Assembly (NCBI RefSeq): GCF_002369955.1
Contig: NZ_AP014564.1
Span: 1,000,672 to 1,064,671, forward strand
Reading direction: 5' to 3'
Length of the DNA: 64,000 nucleotides
Source of the DNA: Ichthyobacterium seriolicida
GTDB taxonomy: Bacteria > Bacteroidota > Bacteroidia > Flavobacteriales > Ichthyobacteriaceae
Both the position numbers and the translations under genes were made by a program. Position 1 is the first letter of the stretch, and each line of letters starts with the position of its first letter. Positions 47,669 through 58,222 of this stretch are shown one piece after another. A model generated the notes under the pieces. The model was not told the DNA's origin, searched no databases, and was given only the letters and a program-made list of their open reading frames with translations.

Positions 47669-49924
47669 TTATTTTTTCAAATCTCCAAGGTTTAAAGAAT
47701 CTTTTTTATCCTCCTTGTCTTTTAGATATTTAGATAAATTATCTAATAATTCTTTAGCTTTTTTAGCCTCTTCCGATTTAGAATGATGAAATAATATGAA
47801 TTCTAAATTATCTTTATAACTAGAGATTTCACTCACTTTAGCAAATGCGTATGATTTTAACAATTCAAATTTTGGACTTATGTCACTAAAAGGATAGTCT
47901 TTAACAGCGTTTTTGCAAATTGCTATTGTTGAAGTGTAGTCTTTTGAAGTGTATTTTTTGTAGGCGTCTCTATAAATAGAATAAATCTCCATCTTGGTGT
48001 CTTTCCCCTCATATTTTTCAAGAGGATTGGATATTAAATGAGCATATCTAGAATTAGGACCTAATTTTAAAACTTTATCCCTGTAAAAAGAAACTGAATC
48101 GGAGACTCCTAAATCCTTATAAATCTTATATAGATTGTAATTAATAGGTATTTCGAAATTTTTTGCAGGCTTGTAATTCATCAATTTTATAAAGGTGTTT
48201 TTTGCTAAAACATCTCTTTTAAAGACCTCTTTGTAGACAACCCCTAATTTGTAAAGCGATGTATTTCTAGATTGTTCTATCCTTTCTATATCTTCTCTTG
48301 CCTTTGGATAATCATTTAATAAACTGTCTATAGTCTTAGAATCTTCTATATCTGAAATTCTTTTTTTTTCTTCCTCTGTCTTTTTTTCTATACTCTCTAA
48401 ATCATTTTTTACTTTATTTTTTCTGTCATTAATAGTTCTCCAGTTATCTTGTAGTCGTCTATTATCCCATACTTCGACAAAATACTCTTTGCCTTCATCT
48501 ATTTGTATACTGTTGTAAAAATAAAAATCACCTGTTTTAGTTTCTTTCTCAACTTTTTCTTTTTGGAGGATTAGCTTATTTTTACTAATCCTATTATCTT
48601 CTACTTGCTTTTTTATTACAGATTTTAACTTATCTATTGGCATAGAGGATAAAAGCAATATGCTATCACTGCGTTTTATCTCTAACATATAGGAAACTAT
48701 ATTTTTTAGATTACTCTTTTTTCTAGAAATATTTGCTGTTTCAATCCAATCTTTCTCTGCTTGATCTAGGCATTCTCGGTATCTCTGTTTTGCCAAAATA
48801 TATTCGGCATTATCGAAATATATATCTCCTAGTTTAGCATTAGATAACACCTTAGTGTTTTTATCAGCAGTATCGGAATTGACAGTTTTTTCAAAAAACT
48901 TTATAGCAGATATGGTATCTCTAATTTTAAGATAAGCATAGCCTATATTGTAATATATCAACCCTTCATAAATGCTGCTCTCATCGTTTTCCATTATTTT
49001 TCGCATTTCGTATATGATGGATTTGATATTATCTCTATGTTCATGATCGAGCCCGTTTAATTTGCTAATAAGAGCTAGAATATTCATTTTTGGAGATATA
49101 TCAGCTTTTATAACCTGATCTGCATAATGCGAGATTTTTTTTCCCTCATCTAATTTTGCATACAACTGAGACAATATCAAAATACATTTAATCTTATAGT
49201 TTTGATCACTTATGAGATTTATAGCCTTTTCTAATACACTTATGGCTTGTCTATACTTAGAAATTTTTATCAGAGTTTGAGCATAAGTTATATACAGATC
49301 TAACTTGATATCTACATTATTAATTTTATTACTGTTGAGATACATATGTTTAAGATCTTCCTCTATTATAGATTCATTTCCTAAATGATTTTGACATTTA
49401 AAGGTCCATATCTTGGTCTCTGTATAAGTGTTGCTATCTCGGATATTGTGTATTATGTAGTTAAAGGCTTCCAAGGCAGATAGATACTCAGATTTAAGAT
49501 AGTTTACTTTTGCAAGGAGTAAATAAGAACTAGGTATTTGAGTATTTAATTCTGCTCCATTTACCATTACAGAGTATTCCTGTATGGCTTTTGTGGTTTT
49601 ATTAATAACAGAATCTAATTCTATTTTGATATCTGTATTTTTAGAAAAGAATACAGAGTCGTACTGGCCGACTTCTTCTAGAGGAAAGATGCCATAGATG
49701 TTTTCTTTGCTTTTTTCTTCTTTTTCTTTCAAAAGATTTATAGCTTTATTATATCTCTTTTCAGCGTTGAATAATATATTGAAATACGTGACCATCTCTT
49801 TGTATTTAACATTGAGAAAATTATCTGAAGAACAAGAGATAAAAAGTGAAAAATACAGGCAAAACAAAATATTCTTCCCTATATTGATCTTATCATAAAA
49901 CATTAAATATGGATTCAATTTCAC
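47669..49924 (-). CDS. PorW/SprE-like TPR lipoprotein (type IX secretion)
   Basis: A 751-residue lipoprotein: signal peptide, lipobox LFISC (Cys31). The segment EMVTYFNILFNAEKRYNKAI near the N-terminus, followed by IFPLEEVGQYDS, is the opening pattern of PorW/SprE proteins, and TPR-like helices follow (SALEAFNYII, YAYLKIRDTISAIKFFEKTV, YFDNAEYILAKQRYRECL). A Lys/Glu-rich coiled-coil region lies around 440-520. PorW/SprE links outer-membrane components of the type IX secretion system in gliding Bacteroidota. This fits the type-B sorting-domain protein at the window start. A shorter start at Met8 is possible. Gene-level identity is probable, not certain. Confidence 0.7.
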   Translation of the reverse strand: MKLNPYLMFYDKINIGKNILFCLYFSLFISCSSDNFLNVKYKEMVTYFNILFNAEKRYNKAINLLKEKEEKSKENIYGIFPLEEVGQYDSVFFSKNTDIKIELDSVINKTTKAIQEYSVMVNGAELNTQIPSSYLLLAKVNYLKSEYLSALEAFNYIIHNIRDSNTYTETKIWTFKCQNHLGNESIIEEDLKHMYLNSNKINNVDIKLDLYITYAQTLIKISKYRQAISVLEKAINLISDQNYKIKCILILSQLYAKLDEGKKISHYADQVIKADISPKMNILALISKLNGLDHEHRDNIKSIIYEMRKIMENDESSIYEGLIYYNIGYAYLKIRDTISAIKFFEKTVNSDTADKNTKVLSNAKLGDIYFDNAEYILAKQRYRECLDQAEKDWIETANISRKKSNLKNIVSYMLEIKRSDSILLLSSMPIDKLKSVIKKQVEDNRISKNKLILQKEKVEKETKTGDFYFYNSIQIDEGKEYFVEVWDNRRLQDNWRTINDRKNKVKNDLESIEKKTEEEKKRISDIEDSKTIDSLLNDYPKAREDIERIEQSRNTSLYKLGVVYKEVFKRDVLAKNTFIKLMNYKPAKNFEIPINYNLYKIYKDLGVSDSVSFYRDKVLKLGPNSRYAHLISNPLEKYEGKDTKMEIYSIYRDAYKKYTSKDYTSTIAICKNAVKDYPFSDISPKFELLKSYAFAKVSEISSYKDNLEFILFHHSKSEEAKKAKELLDNLSKYLKDKEDKKDSLNLGDLKK

Positions 49925-50132
49925 TATGAGTGGTAGTAAGTAATTTCATTAATCCTAAATATTCAAGATATCAAGTGCATTTTTTTAAAGCCTTCCCTTA
50001 ATATGTAGGAACAAAATAAGACATGGTTACAGTATGGCTGTTTACTATTGATCAAACGTACAAAAAAATATATTTTGTGTGATTAATAAAAATATTTTCA
50101 ATCAAGAGCTTCCTAAAAAGAAAAAAAAGTTG

Positions 50133-50140
50133 TTACTTTG
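50133..50140 (+). promoter_or_regulatory. Putative -7 element of the rpmB operon
   Basis: TTACTTTG, one base from the TAnnTTTG consensus, about 80 bases before rpmB. The rest of 49925-50221 shows no gene. Confidence 0.4.
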
Positions 50141-50221
50141 TCGGCTCTCTCTGATATAAGCCATAAATTTGGTGTGTTAAAGAGTGGTTTTTTTAATAAA
50201 AAATTAAATTCGATTAATTTC

Positions 50222-50458
50222 ATGTCGAGAATTTGTGAGATTACGGGCAAGAAGGCTATGGTGGGAAACAATGTTTCTCATGCTAATAACAGAACAAAGA
50301 GAAGATTTGATATAAACCTTCATAAAAAGAGATTCTATATCCTAGAAGAAGATAGGTGGATAACTCTGAAAGTTTCTGCTTACGGTATAAAGGTTATAAA
50401 TAAGAAAGGTATTTCTTTGGCTCTTAAGGAGGCTAAGGAGAATGGTTTTCTAAAGTGA
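50222..50458 (+). CDS. rpmB: 50S ribosomal protein L28
   Basis: 78 residues beginning [20 protein letters not shown], the standard L28 start, with [18 protein letters not shown] and a basic C-terminus. The frame stays open upstream to 50138, but the family start is the ATG at 50222. It is the first gene of the set rpmB-rpmG-DUF4295-ftsY, an order kept across Bacteroidota. Confidence 0.95.
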   Translation: MSRICEITGKKAMVGNNVSHANNRTKRRFDINLHKKRFYILEEDRWITLKVSAYGIKVINKKGISLALKEAKENGFLK

Positions 50459-50486
50459 TCGTCTGAGTGAATATATATTTATACTA

Positions 50487-50672
50487 ATGGCTAAGAAAAA
50501 AATAAATAATGTTCAAGTAGTACTAGAGTGTACAGAACATAGAAATAGCGGGATGCCTGGAGCTTCTAGGTATATTACCACTAAGAATAAGAAAAACAAT
50601 CCCGACAGGATGGAACGTAGAAAATACAATCCTGTTTTGAAGAAAGTCACTATACACAAAGAAATAAAATAG
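50487..50672 (+). CDS. rpmG: 50S ribosomal protein L33
   Basis: 61 residues: [18 protein letters not shown], then [21 protein letters not shown] and [11 protein letters not shown], all characteristic of L33. Only one cysteine is present, so it is the zinc-free type. It starts 28 bases after rpmB. Confidence 0.95.
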   Translation: MAKKKINNVQVVLECTEHRNSGMPGASRYITTKNKKNNPDRMERRKYNPVLKKVTIHKEIK

Positions 50673-50682
50673 TCTAAATAAA

Positions 50683-50847
50683 ATGGCAAAAAAAGCTGTA
50701 GCAAGTCTACAAACAGGGGCGAAAAAGATGGTGAAAGCCATAAAAATGTTGAAGTCTGAGAAAACTGGTTCTTATACCTTTAAGCACAAGATTCTAAATG
50801 TGGAAGAAGTTAAAGATTTCTTCGATAATACTAGCTCTTCTAAGTAA
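50683..50847 (+). CDS. DUF4295 small basic protein
   Basis: 54 residues: MAKKAVASLQTGAKKMVKAI, then MLKSEKTGSYTFKHKILN and an acidic-to-Ser tail. DUF4295 proteins follow rpmG in Bacteroidota and are thought to be ribosome-associated. It starts 10 bases after rpmG and is strongly basic in its first half. Confidence 0.88.
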   Translation: MAKKAVASLQTGAKKMVKAIKMLKSEKTGSYTFKHKILNVEEVKDFFDNTSSSK

Positions 50848-50944
50848 AATACTTTATTGATTTAATAATTAAATCTTTCCCCTTTTCAAAAATGCCTTAA
50901 GCTATCTGCTATGGTATTTTTTTTATGAGAAATACCTCAAAAAA

Positions 50945-51874
50945 ATGAGTTTTTTAAAAAATGTCTTTACAAAGGATAAGAAACAAACCTTAGACAAAGG
51001 CTTACAGAAATCTAAGACTCATATACTAAAACAGCTAGCCAGGGCTGTTTTGGGTAAAAGCACGATAGACTCCGATGTTTTAGACAACCTAGAAGAGGCC
51101 CTTATATCTTCAGATGTGGGAGTGGAGACCACTCTAAAAATAATAGATAATATAGAGAAAAGGGTGTCTGTAGATAAGTACTCAGGCACAGATGAGCTGA
51201 ATGCTATCTTGAAAGATGAGATAGGTAAATTCTTAGTAGAAGATTCCTTAAGTGAAAATATAGAATCTCCGCATGTGATTATGGTAGTCGGTGTTAATGG
51301 AGTAGGGAAGACCACCACCATAGGTAAGATTGCTCACAAATTTAAAAAGAATGATAAAAGAGTAATCTTAGGAGCTGTAGATACTTTCAGGGCTGCTGCC
51401 ATAGAGCAGCTTACTATATGGAGTGAAAGGACTGGCAGCGATATTGTAAAACAAAAAATGGGTTCGGATCCTGCTGCTGTGGCTTATGATACTTTGCAAT
51501 CTGTTGTTTCTAAAAAGGCCGATGTAGTTATTATTGATACTGCTGGTAGACTTCACAATAAAGTTAATTTGATGAATGAACTCGCTAAGATAAAAAGCGT
51601 AATAAAAAAAGTCATTCCCAATGCTCCTCATGAAATATTGTTAGTTTTAGATGGTTCTACAGGCCAAAATGCAGTGGAACAAGCCAGAGAATTTACCAAA
51701 GTCATAGATATAAACTCTATCGCTATAACAAAGTTAGATGGCACGGTCAAAGGCGGAGTTTTAATAGGAATATCTGATGAATTCAAAATACCTATAAAAT
51801 ACATAGGTGTGGGTGAAGGGATTGAAGATTTGCAATTATTCGATAAAAAAGAATTTATAGATTCTCTTCTTTAA
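50945..51874 (+). CDS. ftsY: Signal recognition particle receptor FtsY
   Basis: 309 residues: a short basic N-terminus without the long acidic A domain, an N domain (about 15-100) and a GTPase NG domain. GTPase motifs are GVNGVGKTTT (116-125), DTFRAAAIEQL from 146, DTAGR (198-202) and TKLDGTVKGG. It docks the SRP-ribosome complex at the inner membrane for co-translational insertion. It lies downstream of DUF4295, in the usual Bacteroidota order. Confidence 0.97.
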   Translation: MSFLKNVFTKDKKQTLDKGLQKSKTHILKQLARAVLGKSTIDSDVLDNLEEALISSDVGVETTLKIIDNIEKRVSVDKYSGTDELNAILKDEIGKFLVEDSLSENIESPHVIMVVGVNGVGKTTTIGKIAHKFKKNDKRVILGAVDTFRAAAIEQLTIWSERTGSDIVKQKMGSDPAAVAYDTLQSVVSKKADVVIIDTAGRLHNKVNLMNELAKIKSVIKKVIPNAPHEILLVLDGSTGQNAVEQAREFTKVIDINSIAITKLDGTVKGGVLIGISDEFKIPIKYIGVGEGIEDLQLFDKKEFIDSLL

Positions 51875-51981
51875 AATGTCTATTCTCAGACTTGTTATAA
51901 ATCATTAGATCTTATATCAATTCTTAATTGATCTCTATAACAATTTTATCTCTGTGATAAAAGGTATTTTTCAACTCTACT

Positions 51982-52779
51982 ATGAAGTATATTAAAGCGA
52001 AAAAATACTTAGGGCAACATTTTTTAAAAGACGATACTATCGCTGAAAAAATAGTAAACTCTATGTCTTTCTGCAATTACAAAAAAGTTATAGAGGTAGG
52101 AGCAGGCATGGGTGTTATGACAAAATATCTCTTGCAAAGAGATGTGAATCTATACGTTATTGAATTAGATGTAGAGTCGGTTGAATATTTAACAGAAAAA
52201 TATGAATCTTTAGTTGCTAATATTTTTAATGAAGACTTTCTAAAGTTCAATCTAAACGATATTTCCAAAGGAGAAGATTTTGGTCTAATCGGTAATTATC
52301 CATACAATATATCCTCGCAAATACTATTTAAATTATTAGAGTATAAGTCTCAAATCCCAGAGATGTGTGGAATGTTTCAAAAAGAAGTCGCAGATAGAGT
52401 TGTGTCAAAACACGGGAACAAAACCTATGGCATATTGTCTGTTCTGATACAGGCTTTTTATCATGTAGAGTATTTATTTACTGTGGAGCCCGATTCCTTT
52501 TATCCTATTCCAAAGGTTAGGTCAGCGGTGATTAGATTAAAAAGAAAAGAGAATAATAAAATAAACTGCAATGAAAAACTATTGTTCAAAGTAGTTAAAA
52601 TGAGTTTTAATCACAGAAGAAAAAAACTCAAGAACAATTTAAAACCACTATTCCTATCTGATGCCTTACAAACTTGCATTTTTGCAGACAAGAGATGTGA
52701 ACAACTCTCTGTAGAGGATTTTATAACATTGACAAAAATAGTGGAAGAGGACAATCCAACTATCTTAGATTCTAATTAA
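51982..52779 (+). CDS. rsmA: 16S rRNA dimethyladenosine transferase
   Basis: 265 residues of the KsgA/RsmA family, which dimethylates two adjacent adenines near the 3' end of 16S rRNA during small-subunit assembly. Motifs are AKKYLGQHFLKD near the start, SAM-binding EVGAGMGVMTKYL (38-50), YVIELD (motif II), and NYPYNISSQI at 105-114, where N-x-P-Y is the target-base motif. The C-terminal domain has FYPIPKVRSAVIRL and FNHRRKKLKNNL. It converges with the glycosyltransferase gene, with stops 5 bases apart. Confidence 0.95.
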   Translation: MKYIKAKKYLGQHFLKDDTIAEKIVNSMSFCNYKKVIEVGAGMGVMTKYLLQRDVNLYVIELDVESVEYLTEKYESLVANIFNEDFLKFNLNDISKGEDFGLIGNYPYNISSQILFKLLEYKSQIPEMCGMFQKEVADRVVSKHGNKTYGILSVLIQAFYHVEYLFTVEPDSFYPIPKVRSAVIRLKRKENNKINCNEKLLFKVVKMSFNHRRKKLKNNLKPLFLSDALQTCIFADKRCEQLSVEDFITLTKIVEEDNPTILDSN

Positions 52780-52784
52780 TACTT

Positions 52785-53564
52785 TCAATATTCTCCTCTA
52801 TCCCTAAAAAAGAAAAACTTGATTTTTTGAACTAGTTTAGATAAAGGCTTTAAAAACAGTAATAGGGGGTTTCCCCATAGATTATTATCCCGCCACGCTT
52901 TATAAGACTCTATAGTACTTGTAAATTTATTTTTTATGTTTTTACCACTTTCTCCTCCTATTCTCATATATGTCAATACTTTAGGCAGATGATACGAAGT
53001 GGCTCTGTGTTTTACAAAAAACCTTACCATGAGGTCGTAGTCGGCAGCTATTCGGTATTTAGTGTTGAATTTTCCATATGTGGAGTACATATACTTTTTA
53101 ACAAAAAAAGCTGGATGAGCTGGACATCTCCAGCCCATTCTAAATAATCTTTCATTATAAGGTTTAGATCTCCATAACCTAACGGCTTTGTTAGTATTGT
53201 GCCTTTTCACACAGAGTAGATCGCCGTATACTATATCTACTTTTTGAATGTGAAACTCATTTACTACGTTAGAAATTACATGCTTTGAGCTGAGCATATC
53301 ATCACTATTTAAAATACCTATAATATCTCCAGTACAAAGATCTATTCCCTTATTCATAGCGTGATATATACCATCATCGGATTCACTTACAACTTTAGAT
53401 ATCACAGACCTATATTTATTTATTATATCCATAGTTCCGTCTGTGCTATTTCCATCTATTATTATGTATTCTATATCCTTATAGTCTTGGCTTAAGACCG
53501 AAGATATTGTATCCTCTATGGTATTTGATCTATTTTTTACTACTGTTATTATCGATACTTTCAT
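52785..53564 (-). CDS. Glycosyltransferase family 2 protein
   Basis: 259 residues from MKVSIITVVKNR, the usual GT2 start; the frame extends nine residues further (to 53591). The GT-A fold is clear: IIIDGNSTDGTMDIIN for nucleotide binding, DDGIYHAMNKGI, then GDIIGILNSDDML with the metal-binding acidic cluster, and AADYDLMVRFF later. This type of enzyme (WcaA-like) adds a sugar during capsule, O-antigen or glycan building. No membrane segment. It stands alone, so its pathway is unknown. Confidence 0.9.
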   Translation of the reverse strand: MKVSIITVVKNRSNTIEDTISSVLSQDYKDIEYIIIDGNSTDGTMDIINKYRSVISKVVSESDDGIYHAMNKGIDLCTGDIIGILNSDDMLSSKHVISNVVNEFHIQKVDIVYGDLLCVKRHNTNKAVRLWRSKPYNERLFRMGWRCPAHPAFFVKKYMYSTYGKFNTKYRIAADYDLMVRFFVKHRATSYHLPKVLTYMRIGGESGKNIKNKFTSTIESYKAWRDNNLWGNPLLLFLKPLSKLVQKIKFFFFRDRGEY

Positions 53565-53871
53565 TATGGGTGGCGGGGCACTTGTTTTCATTTGTAATGA
53601 ACTAAATCCTAAATAAGTGGAATAATCGTTATTTAAATCTGATAAATTATGAATATTATATCATATATATACACTTCAATACCAATAATCCAGTGCAAAA
53701 GTAGCACTTAAATAAATTGGTTTATTTGTTTTTAAATAAATGGATTTTTTATCTCAGCATTTATTCACATTAATGTTATTAAAATCTAAAAAAATGCAAT
53801 GCTCTAGTGGTTTCTATAGTTTACTGCATCTACTAAAAATTTATCCAAAAATTAAATAAAGAATCTTTTTT

Positions 53872-53977
53872 TAATAAAATTCAGGATAATGAAAAGGTTA
53901 TATGTTTAAACTAAGCTTTGTAAGCTATTTTGTTTACTTTTATGTGCGCAGATAAATAATTTTTCTATTCCTAAAAC
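53872..53977 (+). repeat. Duplicated upstream region of the fibre genes (copy 1)
   Basis: About 105 bases (TTCAGGATAATGAAAAGGTT to TAAATAATTTTTCTAT and the start) are nearly the same at 58334-58444 before the second gene. The rest of 53592-53871 is AT-rich without a recognisable gene. Confidence 0.7.
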
Positions 53978-55098
53978 ATGATTATTATGAAGAATATTAC
54001 TTTTTTCTTATCCATAATTGCCAGTATTTCCCTATTCTCTCAAACTTTCCCTGATAAATTAAGCTATCAAACTTTGATAATAGATGATAAAGAAAATATA
54101 TTGTCTGATACTTCGGTTACTATACAAATATCCCTGATTACTAGAGATGCTTTAGGTGATATGAGGGCAGTATATAACGAAATCCATAGAGTTAAAACTA
54201 ACAGCGTAGGGGTTGCCTCTTTGATGATAGGCAATGGGATTAAGCCTACCTCTTTTAGGGATGTTAGTTTAATAGATTTAAATTGGGATATTCCTCACAA
54301 GATTGAAGTAAGGGTAGATTTAGATAATGATGGAGAATACGATATACACAAGGAGAGTAAATTGCTTAGTGTTCCGTATGCTATACGTTCGTATAGTACT
54401 AGTGAAATTGATGTTGTAGATAATTTAAGTTCTCATAATAGTGAAGTTCCTCTATCAGCTAACCAGGGCAGAGTATTAAATGAAGGATTGGGAAGAAAGA
54501 TAGATAAGAGTAAGATAATAGATAATTTAAATAGCACTGATGCTACAGAGGTCTTATCGGCAGCACAAGGCAAAGCTCTTAAGGCAGAAATAAACAATTT
54601 AGGTTCCAGTTTAAGGGTGGATGTGTTAGATGAATTAACCTCTACTGATGCGAGTAAAGCCTTATCAGCGAATCAGGGCAGAATATTGTTAGGAATGATA
54701 CAAACTAAGATAGATAAGAGTAAGATAATAGATAATTTAAATAGCACTGATGCTACAGAGGTATTATCAGCAGCACAGGGCAAAGCTCTTAAGACAGAAA
54801 TAGGTACAAAATTAAATATATCTGATATAGTAAATAATTTAACCACTAATGATGCCACTAAGGCATTATCAGCAGCACAAGGAAAAGTTCTTAAGGCAGA
54901 AATAGGCACTAAATTAGATATATCCGATATAGTAAATAATTTAACCACTAATGATGCCGCTAAGGCCTTATCAGCTAAACAGGGCAGAATATTGTTAGGA
55001 ATGATACAAACTAAGATAGATAAGAGTAAGATAATAAATAATTTAAATAGCACTAATGTTACAGAGGTATTATCGGCAGCACAAGGCAAAGTTCTTAA

Positions 55099-56699
55099 CC
55101 CGCATTATTCATAGTCATACTAAAATAGATTAGACGTGATATTTTTTCCTTAACTTTTTTACTAATCGAAGAGAACTCATCTTCTTTGTCGTTTTTTTGC
55201 ACCTTTTTTTAGGATGACAATGCTCTTTTTTAGTGTTTTTACATGGTTTTTTAACGACAAGGCGTAACTATCCCAAGGTTGTTCATTTCACAAATAAACA
55301 ACCGTTACTGGGTAATAATTTCCCGAAATAAACCCTTGTAAACAAAAGATTTAGATAGCTGATAATAGATTCGCCTTTTGGTAATTTTAATCGTTGCTCC
55401 TACCTTGAGAAGATAGGTTCTAATCGAACTGATTAACCATTTTTTTGCTACTTCAAATCTTGTTTTCTTTATCTTCTGTTTCAGTAATAAAAACATTTCA
55501 TAGGCAAGACTACTCATCATAAGTCGAAAAAAATTAGCAAGAAAACTATGATTTGACAAACGATCAGAAAAACACATATTTTTAACTTCTTTTATTCTAT
55601 TTTCACTTGAATCACCTCTTTTCACATAAAAGTCAAAGTAAATTTCTCTAGCATCCTTTTGGGGAAGATTACTAGAAAAATGCCTTATGTTCATCCCTAA
55701 TCCTGTACTCTCAACTTTAGAATAGCACTGTTGAGGCTTGTGCCAACTCTTGGCTTTGTACGTAAAACTCATAAAATGTTGGTGCTTCTCTCCCTGATCT
55801 AAATACATTTTTTTTACAGCATTTTTTGACCAAGATACCTTTCTTTTTAAAACTTCATTGCTCGCTATGCCTGTCACATATAGTAAATCAAAATCATCTA
55901 CTAATTGGTAAAAAGGAGCGCAACTAAAGCCGCTATCACTTCTAATAATTATTTCCATCTCTGGGTGACTCTCACGTATTTTGATAATTATTCGCTTTAA
56001 AATACTCACATACCATTTATTAGAATGACTATTTCCTGGGCGGAGTACAGGAAGGATAATCTGTCCTGTTTTTCCATCATGAAAAAATAGTTCATTGTAC
56101 ATGAATTGACTATAATAACCGTTAAACATTGACAATTGTTGACTGCCATGAGTTGGATCATCAGTTGAATCTACGTCAATAACTATTCTCTTACGATCAG
56201 ATAAACTTGAAACATATTTGTATAACCACGCATCACAAAACTTAAAAACAGCTTGTTTGTCAAAGCTATTCTCAAATCTTGATATAGTAGGTTGAGAAGC
56301 CAAATCACCTTGAAGAACATCTTTGAATAAAGGATCGTTATGTAAATGATTAACATCATTGGCGTCTTCATAGCCTAACATGATCATATAAACCCTTTGT
56401 TTTAACTGTTGCTTTCTGGTATAAGTAATAAATCTAGAGTCTCGAGTATCAGGCAAAAGTTTACTGTAATAATGAATCAATCTATGATCTCTTTCTAGTT
56501 TTTCAAGCATGATTAAAGATCCATCAGAGCTAATTTCTGATGATGAAAAAGTTAACTCAACAGAAGTTTTCCCTCTATAAAATAATGTGTTTTTATTCCT
56601 CATTTTTGGGCTATATTAAAGTATGTTTCTTTGGACTTTAATGCCTTAAAATTAACACTTTATGCGCAATATTTAAAGGGTAACTATGAATAATCTGGG
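55099..56699 (-). mobile_element. IS1380-type insertion sequence, intact (1601 bp)
   Basis: Ends CCCGCATTATTCATAG and CTATGAATAATCTGGG, flanked by the target duplication TTAA at 55095-55098 and 56700-56703. Same length as, and nearly identical to, the element at 60021-61621, in the opposite orientation. It interrupts the fibre gene at a CTTAAG site. Confidence 0.92.
55305..56603 (-). CDS. IS1380-family transposase
   Basis: 432 residues, identical to the product at 60117-61415. The DDE core is visible: IDVDSTDDPTHG (Asp about 143 or 145), IIRSDSGFSC (Asp223) and ENRIKEVKN (Glu339), with the family's FNGYY and PGNSHSNKW segments. The basic C-terminus is typical. It catalyses transposition of its own element and probably the TTAA MITEs in this window. 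No programmed frameshift is needed. Confidence 0.92.
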   Translation of the reverse strand: MRNKNTLFYRGKTSVELTFSSSEISSDGSLIMLEKLERDHRLIHYYSKLLPDTRDSRFITYTRKQQLKQRVYMIMLGYEDANDVNHLHNDPLFKDVLQGDLASQPTISRFENSFDKQAVFKFCDAWLYKYVSSLSDRKRIVIDVDSTDDPTHGSQQLSMFNGYYSQFMYNELFFHDGKTGQIILPVLRPGNSHSNKWYVSILKRIIIKIRESHPEMEIIIRSDSGFSCAPFYQLVDDFDLLYVTGIASNEVLKRKVSWSKNAVKKMYLDQGEKHQHFMSFTYKAKSWHKPQQCYSKVESTGLGMNIRHFSSNLPQKDAREIYFDFYVKRGDSSENRIKEVKNMCFSDRLSNHSFLANFFRLMMSSLAYEMFLLLKQKIKKTRFEVAKKWLISSIRTYLLKVGATIKITKRRIYYQLSKSFVYKGLFREIITQ

Positions 56700-57964
56700 T
56701 TAAGGCAGAAATAGGAACTAAATTAAATATATCTGATATAGTAGATGATTTAGTTACTGATATTCCTACAAAGGCCTTATCAGCTAACCAGGGGAAGGTA
56801 TTAGACGAAAAGATAAATAATGAGAGGGTTCTTGTAAAAGACAAAAGAGGCAATATTAGAACTGACCCCTCTGTTAGAGACTCTAGTGCAAGTGGAAGTG
56901 GACCAGGCGATAATGTTTTTATAGGTTTTGAATCTGGTAAAAGTACAACAACTGGTATATTGAATTTAGCCATTGGTATTTCAAGCTTAAGACAGAACGT
57001 CCTTGGCAGTTCGAATATTGCTATTGGCTCAAATGCTCTTTCAAAGAAAGTATCAGGTAATTTTAATATAGCTATAGGAGTGAAAGCTGGTAGACAAGTT
57101 GCTAGCGGATCAAATCTCTCGCTGTCACGTGGATCTATTTTCATAGGACATGGCACTAGATCGAAAGTGAATGACAGCAGAAATGAGATAGTTATAGGTA
57201 ATGATGCTAAAGGAAAAGGGGATAATACTGTAACTATTGGTAATTCTAAGGTTATTGAAACTCACTTAAAAGGAAAAGTTTATGCAAATACTACACTAAT
57301 CTCTTCTGATAAACGTCTCAAGAGCATAATAGGCATTTCAGATAAAGAATCAGACCTTAAAAAACTTTTAGATATAGAAATCACGGATTACAGTATGAGA
57401 GATACTAATAAATTGGGTAATCAGCATTTTAAAAAGGTAATAGCTCAGCAGATAGAAGGTATAGTTCCAAATATTGTAGGAAAGAATAGTGGTGTGATAC
57501 CTAGCGTCTACGAATCAACCGAATCAATAGAGACTACAAACAATACTACATCAATTACTACAAAAAAAGCACATGGTTTTTCTAGGGGAGACATGGTAAG
57601 ATTAATTTTGGATGATGACCGAGAGAGTTTCGTTAAAGTAAAAGAGATAAAAAGTGCTAATGCTTTTGTTGTAGATTTAGGAGATGAGGTATCTCCAAAT
57701 AAAGTATTTGTATATGGTAAGGAGGTAGACGATTTGCGATCAGTAGATTACGATGGCCTTACCACTTTGAATATCTCAGCTACTCAAGCTATTTACGATC
57801 ACATGCTAGAACTAGAAAAAGAGAATTATATTCTTAAGGAAAAGCTTTCTGGTGCTGAGGAAAAGCTTTCTGGTACTGAAAAGAAATTAAATACTTTAAT
57901 CAAAGTATTAAGTAAATCAAATGTCCTTGATAAGAAAGATATCAAAGTTTTGATAAAAGAATAG

Positions 57965-58202
57965 ATAGTGTCAAGAATAGGTGTTATCCATGTAGGCATA
58001 TACCATCACTTTGAGTATCATCTTATGGTGGTAGCTTGGCTTCCCTTCTTTTTTACTGTATTGAAGAAATCAACAAATTGAGGTTTAGTTGTTCAATCAC
58101 GCCATTGATAACTCGTACAGGATGATCTGCAGGAATCAATTCTTCGATATTAGGTGGAAAAAGCCAACTTTGTCATTGGTTGTAGTCCCTGAAATTTGTA
58201 TT
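57965..58202 (-). pseudogene. IS1182-type transposase remnant (N-terminal)
   Basis: The minus strand begins MNTNFRDYNQ and then LFPPNIEELIPADHPVRVIN, GVIEQLNLNL, and in another frame SYHHKMILKVMVYAYMDNTY, the opening of IS1182-family transposases. It has several stops and frameshifts and no C-terminal part. Confidence 0.75.
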
Positions 58203-58222
58203 CATACTATTTGATTATCAAT

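Larger units (their letters stand above)
53978..57964 (+). pseudogene. Secreted fibre-like protein with phage-tail-type repeats and S74 chaperone domain, interrupted by an IS
   Basis: Removing the IS (55099-56699) and one TTAA restores a single frame of 793 residues. Parts in order: signal peptide (MKNITFFLSIIASISLFSQ; MIIM start, second ATG at 53987), a Bacteroidota N-domain (KLSYQTLIIDD to LLSVPYAIRSYS), repeats of the form LTSTDASKALSANQGRIL / LNSTDATEVLSAAQGKAL as in phage tail fibres, a YadA-head-like segment (SNIAIGSNAL), then a peptidase S74 intramolecular-chaperone domain (SSDKRLKSI with the likely catalytic Ser) and a C-terminal coiled coil. The S74 domain normally trims itself after helping a trimeric fibre fold. 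The signal peptide argues for a cell-surface or secreted fibre rather than a virion part. Confidence 0.82.

Noticed and set aside
50138-50221. Extended N-terminus for ribosomal protein L28
   Set aside because: The family start [10 protein letters not shown] lies at 50222; the upstream part overlaps the promoter region.
54673-55089. 138-codon minus-strand frame in the fibre repeats
   Set aside because: Periodic antisense shadow of the LSAAQG/LSANQG repeats; it repeats with the same period as the coding strand.
56638-57156. 172-codon minus-strand frame opposite the fibre gene and across the IS end
   Set aside because: It begins in the fibre gene and reads into the IS terminal repeat; an antisense shadow.
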